Source: Mesotaenium endlicherianum
Taxonomy: Eukaryota > Streptophyta > Zygnematophyceae > Zygnematales > Mesotaeniaceae
DNA length: 30,846 bases
Assembly (NCBI GenBank): GCA_009602735.1
Contig: WELA01009875.1
Span: 176,871-207,716 of the forward strand
Direction of reading: 5' to 3'
Positions 1-10,883 of the stretch are shown piece after piece. Made by a program: the position numbers and the translations under genes. Each line of letters begins with the position of its first letter. Position 1 is the first letter of the stretch. The notes under the pieces are model-generated. The model was not told the origin of the DNA and did not search any database. It saw only the letters and a program-made list of their open reading frames with translations.

Positions 1-627
1 CCCCCCTTCTCCGCCGGCCGGGGCCCCTCCCCGGCCCCCTGCTGCTTCAGCTTAAAAGCTGATGGGCAGTAGGTGAGTGAACCCTCCTCGCTCTTTGAGT
101 GGGTGCTCTCTCGCCCTAGCCTGGATCCTTTCGGTTGCTGGGAGCTTAGCGGTATCGGGTCTGAGCTTCCGATATCCGTCAACGCACGTGTCAGAAGGGG
201 AAGAGAAACAAAGAGAGCCGCGCAGTCTGTCATGAGGAGCGAGCCGAGCGCTGCGACCGCGCTGCTGCTGGCGGCACTCGCTCTCTCCCTCAAGCGTGTG
301 GGCTGGCAGCGAGCAGCAGAGGAGCGCGGTTGTCCTGTGAGCTTTGTCCTAAAGGCAGCAGCACCGAAAGGTGAAGCGCACCCTTGTAGAAGAGTTGCTG
401 GCATGAAAAGGGGGGCACGGGGGGGGGGGAGGGAGGGACGAGCTTGCAGGTGCTTTGAAAGGGGCCCACGTGGGTCTGCGGGGGCCAGTAGGGGAAGATA
501 GAGGGAGGGAGAAATTTCCTGTGGTGCCCGTATTGCTTGAGGAGCCAGCCTCGCACATGGCGGCATGCCTGCGGAGCTAAGAGGGAGGGGCACGTGGGGG
601 TTGGGGCCGGGGGGGGGTGCAATGCAG
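1..627. other. GC-rich region upstream of first recognisable exon
   Basis: Very GC-rich sequence with G-runs near 410-430 and 610-617. It precedes the acceptor AG at 626-627. It probably belongs to an intron of the sugar-transferase gene, whose earlier exons would lie upstream of the window. A donor-like cagtag/gtgagt sits at 72/73, but the frame needed to join it to the exon at 628 has a TGA at 60-62, so I do not call an exon there. The open frames here show no family features. Confidence 0.5.
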
Positions 628-2017
628 GCCCCGACAACGCCATCAGGCGCATCAACTCGGGCTTCTACTTTGCACGCGCGGAAGCGGCGACGATCGCGGC
701 GTTTGACGAGATCGTGGCGCATGCGGCGACGACAGAGCTGAGCGAGCAGCCCAGCTTCTATGACGTGCTGTGCGGCGTCGCGGGGGAGCACCGCGAGGGG
801 CCCTCGCGCTGCCGCCACCCGGGCACCAACCTTACCGTGCAGTTCCTCGACCGCAGCAGGTGAGCAATGCGGCCCGGGCGGCCAGGCGGGCGGCCAGGCG
901 GGCAGGCGGGCGGGCCGGTTGAAGGGGGACAAGCCGAATGCGGCCGGGGTTGACTGGAGTAGAGTGACTGCTGACCGGGGAGGATTAGGGGAGCAGGCTT
1001 CTCGAGGGGGGCCGCTCCCTGGGAGAGGGTTGGGACTGAGTAGGAAAGGGCAGGGCAGGGCCTTTGTGCTAGCTTTTTAATCAGGACAATAGGGCACATT
1101 CTGGGCTCGTTTGTTGCTTCGCCGTGTCCTTCTCTTCCCCCTACTTTCTCGCATCTTGATTCGTTCTTTCCACTTTATTCTTGATGTCTATGTGACATAG
1201 TCTGACATCAAGTCCTCCTACTCTTTCTTCTCTCGGATGTCGTCAAGGTGACATGATCCTCTCACATCTCATTTGATTGCTTCCTCTCTTTCCCCGTCGT
1301 CTCTTCGTTGTTTCTCAATTCTTTTCTTCCCTGACAACATAAGTATCAATGGTAGGACGTGCTACGGTGGCGCTCCGCCGGGCGTGGATGGCCGGCAAGC
1401 CACCTGTCGTGCTCGTTTGTGTGAGCACGCATGCATGGCGAGTGTTTGCTCTTTTTGCTGAGGGTCCCGTCAATCCCCTATGAATCTGGCTTGACTCCAG
1501 GTGAGCTGTTAACTATCATGAGTGAGGGCATGCATTGCACGATCGGCTCTCACGATAAGTCTTCAGCAAATCAATCCCCTGTGAGCCTCCTTCTCCGGCG
1601 AAGCGCTTGGGCTGTAATCACTAGCTGAACGCTTTTGGGCTGGCTAGCTAACTCTCGTTGGTCAGAGCATATGCGTTGCAACTTTTGCTTTTATGGCTTG
1701 ATTCCTCCCTCCTGCGAGCCTTCTCCGGCTCAGGTGAGCCACTCGCGCTTTGATGACGTCAGCTGAGCAGTGTGGAGCGCGCGTGGAGCCTGTGATTGGC
1801 ACACAGGTATCCCAACGGGGCGTCGTTCCTGATATGGGACAAGAATGTGCGCAAGTTCTGCGAGGAGAGGAAGTGCATGGTCGTGCACAACAACTGGGTC
1901 AGCGGGCGAAAGCTGAAGCTGGGCCGTCAGATCAAGAAGGGGCTGTGGGACTACGACCTGAGGAGCCGCATGTGCGTGCACAGCTGGCGCGGGCCCAACA
2001 GTCAGAGGGTCTACTGA
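628..2017 (+). CDS. GT77-like nucleotide-diphospho-sugar transferase, C-terminal two exons (partial)
   Basis: Seen: exon 628-859, intron 860-1806 (GTGAGC...ACACAG) and exon 1807-2017 ending in TGA. The first exon leaves two bases (AG) and the second gives one (G), making an Arg codon, so the frame is kept. The joined product has an NSGFYFAR block near the start of the first exon, a PNGASFLIW block at the start of the last, and HNNW encoded at 1886-1897, then an RMCVHSW tail. These match the C-terminal half of the nucleotide-diphospho-sugar transferase domain (PF03407, GT77), in which plant members add arabinose or xylose to wall glycoproteins and pectin in the Golgi. The N-terminal half with the DxD metal site is missing and should lie upstream. 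Exact sugar specificity cannot be read. It converges with the FSP1-like gene at 3443. Confidence 0.75.
860..1806 (+). other. Intron of the GT77-like gene
   Basis: The donor GTGAGC follows CAGCAG, and the acceptor is ACACAG. Near its 5' end are tandem copies of a GGCGGGCAGGC-type unit (about 877-918), and from 1100 to 1350 it is pyrimidine-rich. The 947-base length agrees with the other long introns of the window. I see no nested gene. Confidence 0.75.
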
Positions 2018-3221
2018 GGGGCTCTTGACTGCCGCTCGACCAGTTTTGAGCAGACCATGCACCTGAAAGTTTAATCACCATGGATGTATAAGAGCATTTC
2101 TGTCGGTACCGACGAAATCGGTGCTTGTGTATCGGGAGACATGAATTATTTAGGAGGTCTGTGGCCTGACGGAGAGGTTCTGCCTGCTAGATAAGCCTGC
2201 CCTTTGCTATTTCTATTCCCGTATGGTATGTTAGATACTTCATCGCGCGCCCTGTGCTTGTAAGCTACACCCTTGTAACAAAGATTTTGATGCAGCACCA
2301 GTGCTGCATTCATTGAACCCCAAGTATTGTAGATGCATAAATGGGCATTTGTGGTCAATGACTGAAAGTATCATGTGGGGATGTGCCGAGAGGTGGACTT
2401 TGATTGATATTTCCGACTATGGAAGCGGCAGATTAACAAGAAGCCTAAATAGATGTATGACGAATGTGTCAGGTGGTGTGCAGACGACACTGCCAGGTCA
2501 CAAACCAGCGATGATTGGGTAGACAATCAGCATCTCCTAGGGCATGCATACTCTTTTTTGTAGCCCGTCATTGAGCACGACATGAAAGCGATGGTGGGGG
2601 CTAAGACCAGAATGATTAACTAGTATATTGTGATTCAAAGATAACAACGGAATCACCAACATATAATTATTTAAAGGATTCCAGTAAAGCTGCACAATAT
2701 TAATACGACAGACTTTTTGTTGCCATCAACACATTGATGGTGTGCACCAATATTAAGTCGTTACACGTAACCGGCCTAATTACAGAACGAAGCCTCAGAA
2801 GGGCAAAGTGAGGAGGAAGTCTGTGCCCAAGCTCCAAAAAAAACTAGTGTCTCAAGTCTTAGTCCCACTCCCATGAGTTAAATTAACCTATGCATGGGGT
2901 GTAGCCACATGCAGCTGTGGCCCAAATCAACACCATTCCACGATCCGATTCTTTATCTTCTTGGGCTCATCTAGGACTACCTTCTGGAAGGGCGAGCGGA
3001 CGCCCCCTGTACACACTTGCTAGTCGGTATCTTATTACTGTACCCCCGTTGTTCATACGCCCGGCCATCGTCAGCAAAGCCTGCCTGGTGCGCCCCCCTA
3101 TCTTAGCAATCCAGGTCATCACAGGCCTGTGGGGTGGGGTAAACTTTTCCACTATGCAAAGGATGGAGCCATTTTACGTACAAGACAAAGCAATTATTAC
3201 CGCATCGCACGCTCGCACTTG
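2018..3221. other. Convergent intergenic region
   Basis: Space between the TGA at 2015-2017 (+) and the TAA at 3443-3445 (-). It should hold both 3' UTRs. No canonical AATAAA stands out at either end. A UGUAA-type motif (cttgtaacaaag, near 2271-2282) could serve polyadenylation of the + gene, but this is inference. Base composition drops from GC-rich to mixed after about 2100. No further gene is supported: the ORFs here have no recognisable features. Confidence 0.55.
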
Positions 3222-3411
3222 CCTCCAGGAGACCCTTCGATCTGGGACACGCGTGCTTCTAGGAGACACTTGCCTCAGGGACACGCTCGCTCTGGGAGAG
3301 GCGTTCTCCTCCGGGACACGCTTGCCTCCAGGAGACGCCCGTCGTCGGGAACGCTCGTCTCTGGGAGACAATTATTGTTCCGGGAGACTATTCTCTCTCT
3401 GGGAGACACTT
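3222..3411. repeat. Degenerate ~34-bp minisatellite
   Basis: The core GGGACACGC (or GGGAACGC) recurs at 3244, 3278, 3313 and 3347, about 34 bp apart. Between the cores lie CTCTGGGAGA-like or CCAGGAGAC-like halves, and more half-units run to 3411. Units differ at several positions, so the array is old or poorly homogenised. It ends about 30 bp beyond the stop codon of the minus-strand gene, so it probably lies in that gene's 3' UTR. Confidence 0.75.
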
Positions 3412-3442
3412 TGTGAAATTGCCCGCCCGCGAGCGCCCCCGC

Positions 3443-5962
3443 TTACTTGGGGAGGCCGAGCTCGCCGCGGACCTTGGGGATGAACAGGTCCTTGCTCTTG
3501 ATGGAGGTGGGCAGGAAGCCCGTGAACGTGCCGAAGGGCAGCTGCGCGAGCCCGTTCTTGCGGCCGAGCGACACGAGGCCGACGTTGGGGCCCGCCTTGT
3601 AGGTCTTGAGCCCCTTGACGTTGGCGTTGGCCAGCTGCTTTGTCAGGTTGGCGGCCGTCTGGCGCGCGTGGATCTGCGCAAAGTACCCCTGCTTGGCTTC
3701 CTGCAAAACACGCGCAAGACACGCACGCGCGCACACGGGAGGTACAGAACGCTGGCGTCAGTAGCGCACATGTAAACAGCAGTTCTGTGCGTGCAAAGCA
3801 TCATTCCCTGCTATGGTGGCCTTCAGCAACCGCGCGAGCGCGAAGTGCGGAAGCGTGGGATTCGGGAGATACTGACTCCAATTTTCGGTCCTATGGGTGG
3901 GTGGGTGGGGTGAGTGGGGGGGGAGGGGCATATTAATAGTGTTGAGGAGTTCCATGTGTTCAGCAAGGAGAAAAGTGAATGGCCCCCCTCCTGCGCAGCA
4001 CCTGCCCCAGCCTTCTCTGGCCTCTATCCCCATCACATCGACAGCATCCAGATCGACGTGTGACAAGATCTGACGAAGATGCTTCCAGCTGTGCAGGGGC
4101 CTCTGACCGCAACCCATGGCCCGCAGCCCCCATGATGATACGAGGCACTTTGCCCCAGCTTTAGAGACTGTGCAACATACGGAGAAGCCAGAGGGAGATG
4201 CTGCAGAAGATGAGATTACACGTCTCATTAGTTCTTCCCTCTGTGAGATGCAGAACCTTCACGTTTAAGAAAGAAAAATTATCCCGTTTCATTATATCCT
4301 TCTCAAAATCTGGTGAATGTGACACTGCCTATACTACTATTGTAATGATAATATTTATAACAGATTAGTTCTGTGAGGTCCATGAGCGACAACCGAGTTT
4401 GGCAAATGAACCCCAGTCCCTTCACCCCCTCGCATTCGAATGTGTGTAGAGTGAGAAAAAGTCAGTCAACTTTAAAACCTACTGAAACCTGCACCCTCTA
4501 CAAACACCAATATAGGTCTTCATTGAGGACAAGTATCAATGCTGCCTCAATTTCGCCACCCCCGTCCTGAACACCTACAGCTTGTGAGAGAGCTTTTGCA
4601 GTCTTCCCCCCGACTAGCAGTGGCCTGACTTTACAAGAAGGACAACAATTATTAGACTTCCTTTTCAGACGCAGTTTGAAGACTAGCAGGCAGAATCATG
4701 GAACATATCAGAGGCCCAACCACTTCAAACCTTTTTAAGAACCCCCGGCACAAGCAATTCAGAGAGAGAGAGAGAGAGAGAGAGATGGGCAGACATACAG
4801 GAATGTTTGTGATGTCGCCGATCGCGTAGATGTTGGCGTGGCCCACCATGTTCAGGTGCTCGTCCACTTTCACGCGGCCGTCAGCATCCAACATGTCGGC
4901 AAACGAGTCTGCAAAAGGCAACGCAGGCGAGCCAACGAGTCCGAGGAATCAGACGCACGGATCTGAGTGCCGGCCAGTAAGTGAGCAAAGAGAGGGGGGC
5001 AACGCAGGCGTGCCGGCAGATCCAAGGAATAAAACAGATAGGGAGCGTCACAATGCAATGTCAACAGTACAGAGTCAGCCTAAGATCCACGGCCAATGAC
5101 AGCCACACAGGTGCCGCATTTCTGTCAAAGATCCTCTCGCAAAGCAGGTCGGGAGCGTTGCTCTTCTGTCTCCAACCTTTCTCACGATACATAACATAGA
5201 GAAGTAACTACTTGTCATACACACACAAGACGGGTATCATTTCGGCGGGTCCTGAACCAGGAAAACACCTGAGCAGCATACTGAGGCAGGTCAGATCATA
5301 AGAGCCGACTGAGAGCCAATTGAGAGCATTGCTTCGTCAATTCCCCGACCTACTGCTTGGAGGCAATTGACTTCACGATCTGCGCAAGAGAAGGCTCTGC
5401 TCTGCAGACTTCCAATTCTCAGAAAAAACATCAAGAAGAATTGTATTTGAAGTCTGTCGGATAATCTACAACGCACGGGATAGCGGGTCGGCGAGCTGCT
5501 CGACAAAAGGGTTCTCTTTTGAAAAAAACAGACCAGAAGAACACCAGGGAGCAAATCCGAGGGACGTCGGGCGGCCTACCTTTCAACCAGGCGCTGTCGG
5601 GACGGCTGCCGATGGCCATGAACAGGTGGTCTGCCGGGATGTCCACTCCCTTCTTTGTCTTGAACACTCCCGACGTCTGGTGGTCTGCATTACCCGAGAG
5701 GCGAGGGTCAGATTGAGCCGCCCGGAGCTTTGAGTGTGATGTGCCGCTTGAAAGCAGCGCAGAGTAAGGAGCAGCAAGCAGTCCACGGGCACATTGCATC
5801 AAGAAGACTTGAGCGTCACATTGTAAGATCATAATAATACGAGTGATAGCTTGTGTGCCAGACTCAGCACGTTGTATCAGGGCGCTGCAAGCATCACATA
5901 CTCCACACAATCGGGTGGTATACATGAACAGCTGATATCAAGAGCGCGTGAGAAGATATGTG

Positions 5963-6033
<71 letters not shown>

Positions 6034-7900
6034 NGAGAGAGAGAGAGAGAGAGCTTGTGCAACAAAAGGAGTCAGCATAGCAAACAACTCCCATACATAC
6101 ACACACACACGGAAACTCTCTCCCCCCCTCTCCTTTCCAACTCCCTACAACCGCATTTCCCGCTGCCAACAGTGTTGCCAATAAATAAATATAAAAAAAA
6201 AAGGGCCGGACAAAGAAAGCTCTGTTCTTACCGCCGTTGAGCTCCACGCGGTCCCCGAAGATGACCTGCACGTTCTTTGACTCCAACCACTTCAGGGCCT
6301 TCCTGCTCGCCGTCTCCTTCAGGAACTCGATGAGGCGGGAGCCGCTGTGCACGATGGTGACCTTCTTGTCGGGGTAGTCGGTCACGAGCTCGCCGGCCAT
6401 CTCCACGCCCACGGGGCCGCCGCCCACGATGAGCACGCTGTTGGCGGCCTTCAGCTTCTTGTTCACTGCGGAATGTGCAAGAGAGAAACAAGCCCAGCAA
6501 GTTAGAACACACACGTAGTTAGTGCACACGCTAACTTACACGCTAACTCACTTGCTGACTTACACGCTCCACACGCGTTCGGTCACTAGAGGCGCTTTGG
6601 CAGAACGAGACAGAATACAAGAAACGGATGACGGAGGCAACGGGTCCTTCCCATAGGACCTCGTTCAAAGGCTTTGAACGACTGCCGGGAGTGAATCAAG
6701 CCTACTGTTGGTCTCCAGGCTAGCCAGGCCTCCACCTGCATTGCTGACTCCAGGTGCTTCAGGAGTTGGGAACAGAGATAGAGAAGCTGCTTCCAATCCT
6801 CGGACCTTCGCCCAGACTTCTTGGTACAACTGACCTTCGCACAATTTTCAGCATAGTGTGTGGACGTGTGTACGTGAACAACACTGGCAGCCGGGCTCTT
6901 GTGAGGAGGGTCCATCTCACAAGCAGAGTTGTCATAGGCATGAGAACTTCTTCACCACCTTTTCTGCAGGGTGAGATCTTACAGCAATGCCTGCAAGTGC
7001 CAGGTTCCCGTGCACACGAAGCCGCCACAACTCTACTGGACCTCACACTTGGCTGCCTCAGAAGCGCTCTATGTTCTAAAGGTGACAGTCCTGGATGACA
7101 ACTGTCACACGCTTGAGCAGTGCTTCCAGGCTCATGGCAGCCTGAATAATATTAAGCACCCTGAACTCGTGATACAGACAACCAATCTTCAAGGCGTGTC
7201 TTACTGTGACACCCAAGTAGAAAAAGTAGAAAAAGTACAGGCCAGGGGTACTGAAGGAAGGACTTACGCTCTTCATAAGCGGCCAGCCTCTCCTGGACAG
7301 TTGTGAACCCGTCGGCCTTGGATCCGGTGGCGATAATCAGGTAATCGTAGGGCACAGAGGTGCCATCCTCGAGCTTCACTTCAGCGCTTGTAGCCCCCAC
7401 AACTTTGCCGACCTTCACGGTCGCCTTCGTCAAGTAGTCCTTGTGGGCGATCACGATCTTCTCTGCTACACTGGGTTCGACATATCCGCGGAGTGCAGCC
7501 CAGCGGATCTCGAAATACTCCTTGCTGAAAAGTAAACCGCATGGTCAGCATTAGCAGCCAGAAGCCTCTGACGGAAAGGCTCGAAACTATAGAAAGAGAA
7601 AAGCTTCAAGGACGCCATCACCTCTTAGCGTGGAAGTCTAACGAGATTGCACTCCGGCATTGCAAAGCTCTGCAAGGCATTGCTTCAGATATGCGTCCCA
7701 TTCTACAACTGTCAGACAATGTGGAACACGATTCCAAAGCACGTAGAAGTATATCATGCAACTCCATTTATACAGTACAACTTAAGCCCGGTTGACCTAT
7801 ACCTGTCAATCAATGTCACATCACCAACTCCTTGCAACAGCTTGGCTGCTAAGGCACCTCCAAGACCTCCTCCAACGATTACAATCTTCTTGCTGGCCAT
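3443..7900 (-). CDS. AIF2/FSP1-like FAD-dependent NAD(P)H oxidoreductase, six exons, complete
   Basis: Exons (minus): 7900-7803, 7524-7268, 6465-6232, 5684-5580, 4908-4799, 3700-3443. All introns are GT-AG and phases fit, giving 1062 nt (353 aa plus TAA), close to plant AIF-like proteins such as those of Arabidopsis At3g44190/At5g22140. Seen: N-terminal FAD-binding GGGLGG (residues 10-15), IIATGSK (96-102), a second dinucleotide fold IVGGGPVGVEMAGEL (131-145) for NAD(P)H, MAIGSRP (219-225), the C-terminal FAD motif YAIGD (259-263), and a family-typical tail with LVSLGRKNG and IKSKDLF. Family knowledge: related proteins pass electrons from NAD(P)H to quinones at membranes, and animal FSP1 suppresses ferroptosis. 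The N-terminus (MASKK) has no Gly2, so it lacks the myristoylation site of animal FSP1, and no transit peptide is obvious. Family assignment is firm; substrate is inferred. Confidence 0.93.
4761..4785. repeat. (AG)n microsatellite in intron 5
   Basis: A perfect 25-bp AG run just inside intron 5 of the minus-strand gene, 13 bases past the donor at 4798-4797. In the transcript it reads as a CU run next to the 5' splice site. Confidence 0.95.
4917..5034. repeat. 81-bp spaced direct duplication in intron 4
   Basis: GGCAACGCAGGCG begins at 4917 and again at 4998, each followed by related sequence (gaGGAATcAgAC / aaGGAATaAaAC). The left copy starts right beside the acceptor of exon 5, so the duplication includes the likely branch-point region of intron 4 on the minus strand. 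Confidence 0.7.
5969..6053. repeat. Long (AG)n microsatellite with an assembly N, intron 3
   Basis: An 85-bp AG run in intron 3 of the FSP1-like gene. An N stands at 6034. Before it A falls on odd positions; after it G does, so the register changes at the N. The true repeat length is therefore uncertain. On the sense strand it is a CT tract, well inside the intron. Confidence 0.95.
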
Positions 7901-9864
7901 TAGAGCCAAAAGAAATGGATGAATACTGTTATGTTTAGCAAAGGGATGCTACCGTGAGATAAATTGACTTCAACTTGGATTCAAACACGTCTGATGCGCA
8001 AATGAGGACGGGGGTGTCAAGAGTTCTACAAATACCGGTTGCGAGTTTCTCGGTTCCTGTCTGACCGCAGCAGGCAGGAGTGGGACCCGCTCGCTCATAA
8101 CAAGGGGCCGAAGGGACAGGAGCTTAGGAGAGCTAGAAGTGGCCAGGAGCATGGGATCGGGTTGCGAAGCAGGTTCAAGCGAGTAGAAGCAAGTGGAAGC
8201 GATGAATTCGAGCCTCGGGGAGCGCCACCCTGGCGCTTTGCACCAATCTCGAGCGTCCGTTTCAACGCGATGCTACCCAATCTGAGATGCCGCAACCAAA
8301 GCCAATCAGCAAGCGAACTCTCATGACCCACTGAACGCCGACCTTCCCAAAGCTGCCCGAAGTCACCCCGAAGTGGCCTGATCGAAGTATGCAGTGCAAT
8401 GCAGTCGACTCCCGTCGAACTGCAACCTCCAAGCTGCTCAGAGCGGTCGATCGTCGGGTTCGTTCTCGTTTAGCTTCTTCAGTTGTTCTAGAAAGTAGGC
8501 AAGACCACCCTGGAAATTTCTTTGAAGAGCTGTTGCAGGTATGGAGAGCGTTGGAAACGCTTGCAGTCACTTGCAGTAGTCCTGACGAATTCTTCTGACG
8601 CACTCTGACGCCTCCCCCCTGGCAAAGAAGCAGCTCCTGAGGTGTCGACATTTGTGGAGTTCTGCGTCAACCGTTGGAAAGTCATGTAGGCATAGGCAGG
8701 GGTAGGGAGGCACGAGGCAGGCGTTTCCCATGTAAGCAGGCAACCCGTGCTCGTCGGCGGTCGCGACCAGGACAGACCAGGAGTCAGCAGGAGTCAGAGA
8801 AAAGCGTCAGCACGTTGAAATACGGTATAAAATGGTATAAAGCCACATCAAGCAGCATCGTGCTGCTGAAGGGCGCTTACGCATTAGGCAATTGTGAGGT
8901 AAGCATCGAACTGTTAAGATTGTTAAGATGACACTTGGCACGGATTGACCGCCCCTAGCAGCTTCGAATATCTCAGTTTTGACTGCTTAGATCAAAGTCG
9001 CAGACTGCCATTCATGTCGCAACTGCTATCCGGTTGACGGTGCCGCACGCGCAGCGCAAGAACGGCCACTCAGGTACGGAAGTCAATGCTGACTTCTGTC
9101 TCATTGGTTGACCACCGTGACGGTCAGCGCTAGTTCCAGTCACGTGCAAACTTGACCAGGAATCAGGTCAAACTCGACGCTCAGGGATGGCAGGAATTTC
9201 ACAGCCCAGTAAGCCGAGAAGCTGACTAAGTTAAGACCTGCAAGAATGCCAAATCAGCCGCGAAGCTGACTATGCTAAAGACATGCAGAAGATGCTGAGC
9301 CGGAAGCGCTGACCGGGATGGCAATCTTAGTCGCTAGACTAGGGCCGAGGTTGCCACAACTTAAGCAGCCACCCAAGGGATGTGGGCTGCGACGTCACCT
9401 AGACCTGCATGCTAGCCGAAAGATTAAGCTGCCCGGGAGATAAACTCGAGGAGTGCATGCATGCGTTGTTAAAGGGTTGTGATGCAGCATGAAGACTCTC
9501 GAGAAAAAAATGCCTGCGTGCGTGGTGCCCGGGTAAGGCACGAGCATTGCGCGCACTTACCTCATTCTTGTCGCGCACACATTGCCAAAGAAACAGAAGG
9601 AGCGCAGGAGAAAGAAAAGAAGAGAAGAGAATGGCGCAAAGGAGAAGGAGTTCCCAAGGCCCACAGAAGAGCCAAGGAGACACGCTCCAGAAGACGCACG
9701 AAGATTCTCTTTTGCAATGTCTCATAGATAGGTTTGAGTTAAGGAGTGTCCAAAGGGGGATCTCGTTGGTAGAAAGTAGAGAGCTCGCAGAATTGAATCT
9801 TCTAGGATATCCAGTGCAGGAATGGATCAAACACCACAAGCGTGTGAAAGCACATAAAATAGTG
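7901..9864. other. Upstream region of the FSP1-like gene
   Basis: About 2 kb before the minus-strand start codon (context tctaATGGCC). It should hold the 5' UTR and promoter of that gene. A CCAAT box lies at 8302-8306, about 400 bp upstream. On + there is a doubled TATA-like motif (TATAAAATGGTATAAAG, near 8826-8842), but no recognisable gene follows it. From 9180 to 9330 a loosely repeated theme (GAAGCTGAC with neighbouring purines) occurs three times. No ORF here looks like a known protein. Confidence 0.45.
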
Positions 9865-10029
9865 TGTAGTGATATGAGATAATATATTACTTTGCTTTTA
9901 TCTAATGCTTTTAAATATTTTAAGAGTAGTTTTGTATGGATTCAAGTGTGAATAGATTCTCTAGTGACTTGGTTCATGTCCTTTAAGGCATTTTCAAAGT
10001 TAGACGAAGGACCTAGAAGAACTCCATGT

Positions 10030-10732
10030 AAGGTTATGAAAGTGGACTTTATATTTTTCTTGCATTTTGTATGTATAGAGTGTGATTTTAGAAGAATATT
10101 GACCTTTGTTTCAAGTCGTTTGGATAAGTATTGAGAAAGTTGTGAGTTTTTGAGGTTTTTGGTGAGTTTTAAATGTCACAATTTCAATTTAGTGACAAGA
10201 ACAGGTCCAGTGACGAAAATTTTGGTTGGAGTCCAGGAAGTAAGACATTGAAACACGAGAGTTTCAAATACTACGTACGATTATGTAGAGTGCCAAAGTG
10301 ATCGTGAAATTTCTAGAAACTCCGTGAGGAGTTAGAGGATTGTGTAGTAGAATATTCTAGAGTGTGATTGTGTGCGTGTGAGTGTGCTAGCTTTTCCAAC
10401 TAGGCAAGGTCACCTACATGGAAGGAGCCATAGGAGAAGGTTTTGGAGGTAATTTGCTAAAGAGGACACTTAGAGTTAAAGCATAAATGGGAAGCACAAA
10501 GAAGTAGAGGGGATCGTGTCTAACCTTCTTATCTTGTACACGACTTTTCTTAATGAGGTGACTTCTTTTCCACTCCTCTCTCATGTAGCTCTCTTACTCT
10601 TGCAAGGGTGGCACACCACCAGGCCACTCCACCTTGTGGATGCAACTAGGAAAGGTCCTCGTGCACGCTTTCACTCGCGGGTGAGGGTGCGTGAGTGTGT
10701 ATGGGCGCACTCCTCGCACCCTTCCCCCTTTC
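10030..10732. mobile_element. 703-bp insertion in LTR copy A with 9-bp flanking repeat
   Basis: The block is missing from the two other copies of this LTR. ACTCCATGT flanks it at 10021-10029 and 10733-10741, while the homologous site in the solo LTR (about 25336) has it once. This is what a transposition leaves. Nine-bp duplications are typical of Mutator-like elements. However, the ends (AAGGTTATGA... and ...CCCTTCCCCCTTTC) show no clear terminal inverted repeat, and I find no transposase ORF. It would be a non-autonomous or unusual element. Confidence 0.65.
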
Positions 10733-10817
10733 ACTCCATGTGGCAAAAGTCAAATATGTCATTTTTAAGTCAAAAGGACACGTGCACATTATTCTAGAAA
10801 GAGGTGGCAAGTTTTGG

Positions 10818-10840
10818 GATGTGTTGGGTGCCAACACATC
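10818..10840. promoter_or_regulatory. Conserved perfect palindrome in the LTR promoter
   Basis: GATGTGTTGG / gtg / CCAACACATC, 10-bp perfect arms with a 3-bp centre, about 37 bp before the TATA box. The same palindrome is intact in the other LTRs at 25421-25443 and 12757-12779, although their surroundings differ. It may bind a dimeric transcription factor; that is inference. Confidence 0.6.
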
Positions 10841-10876
10841 AACATGCACCTTCCTAGAAATTACTTATGTAGCAAG

Positions 10877-10883
10877 TATATAA
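10877..10883 (+). promoter_or_regulatory. LTR TATA box
   Basis: TATATAA inside GCAAGTATATAA, conserved at 25480-25486 and, on the minus strand, at 12714-12720. Its place after the U3 palindrome fits the retrotransposon promoter. Confidence 0.6.

Noticed and set aside
59..74. Splice-donor-like cagtag/gtgagt as end of an upstream exon
   Set aside because: The exon at 628 needs one base carried over; that frame has TGA at 60-62.
73..501. 142-codon ORF on + at the start of the window
   Set aside because: GC-rich sequence with few stops by composition. No domain, Arg/Gly/Ala-rich product, and no phase-compatible join to the exon at 628.
2917..3483. 188-codon ORF on +
   Set aside because: It runs through the minisatellite and antisense to the last FSP1-like exon, and is explained by those.
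5851..6240. ORFs with long Glu-Arg or Leu-Ser runs
   Set aside because: Translations of the AG microsatellite in intron 3.
9399..9839. 146-codon ORF on - and overlapping ORFs on +
   Set aside because: Low-complexity purine-rich tract gives opposing open frames. No domain or conserved motif.
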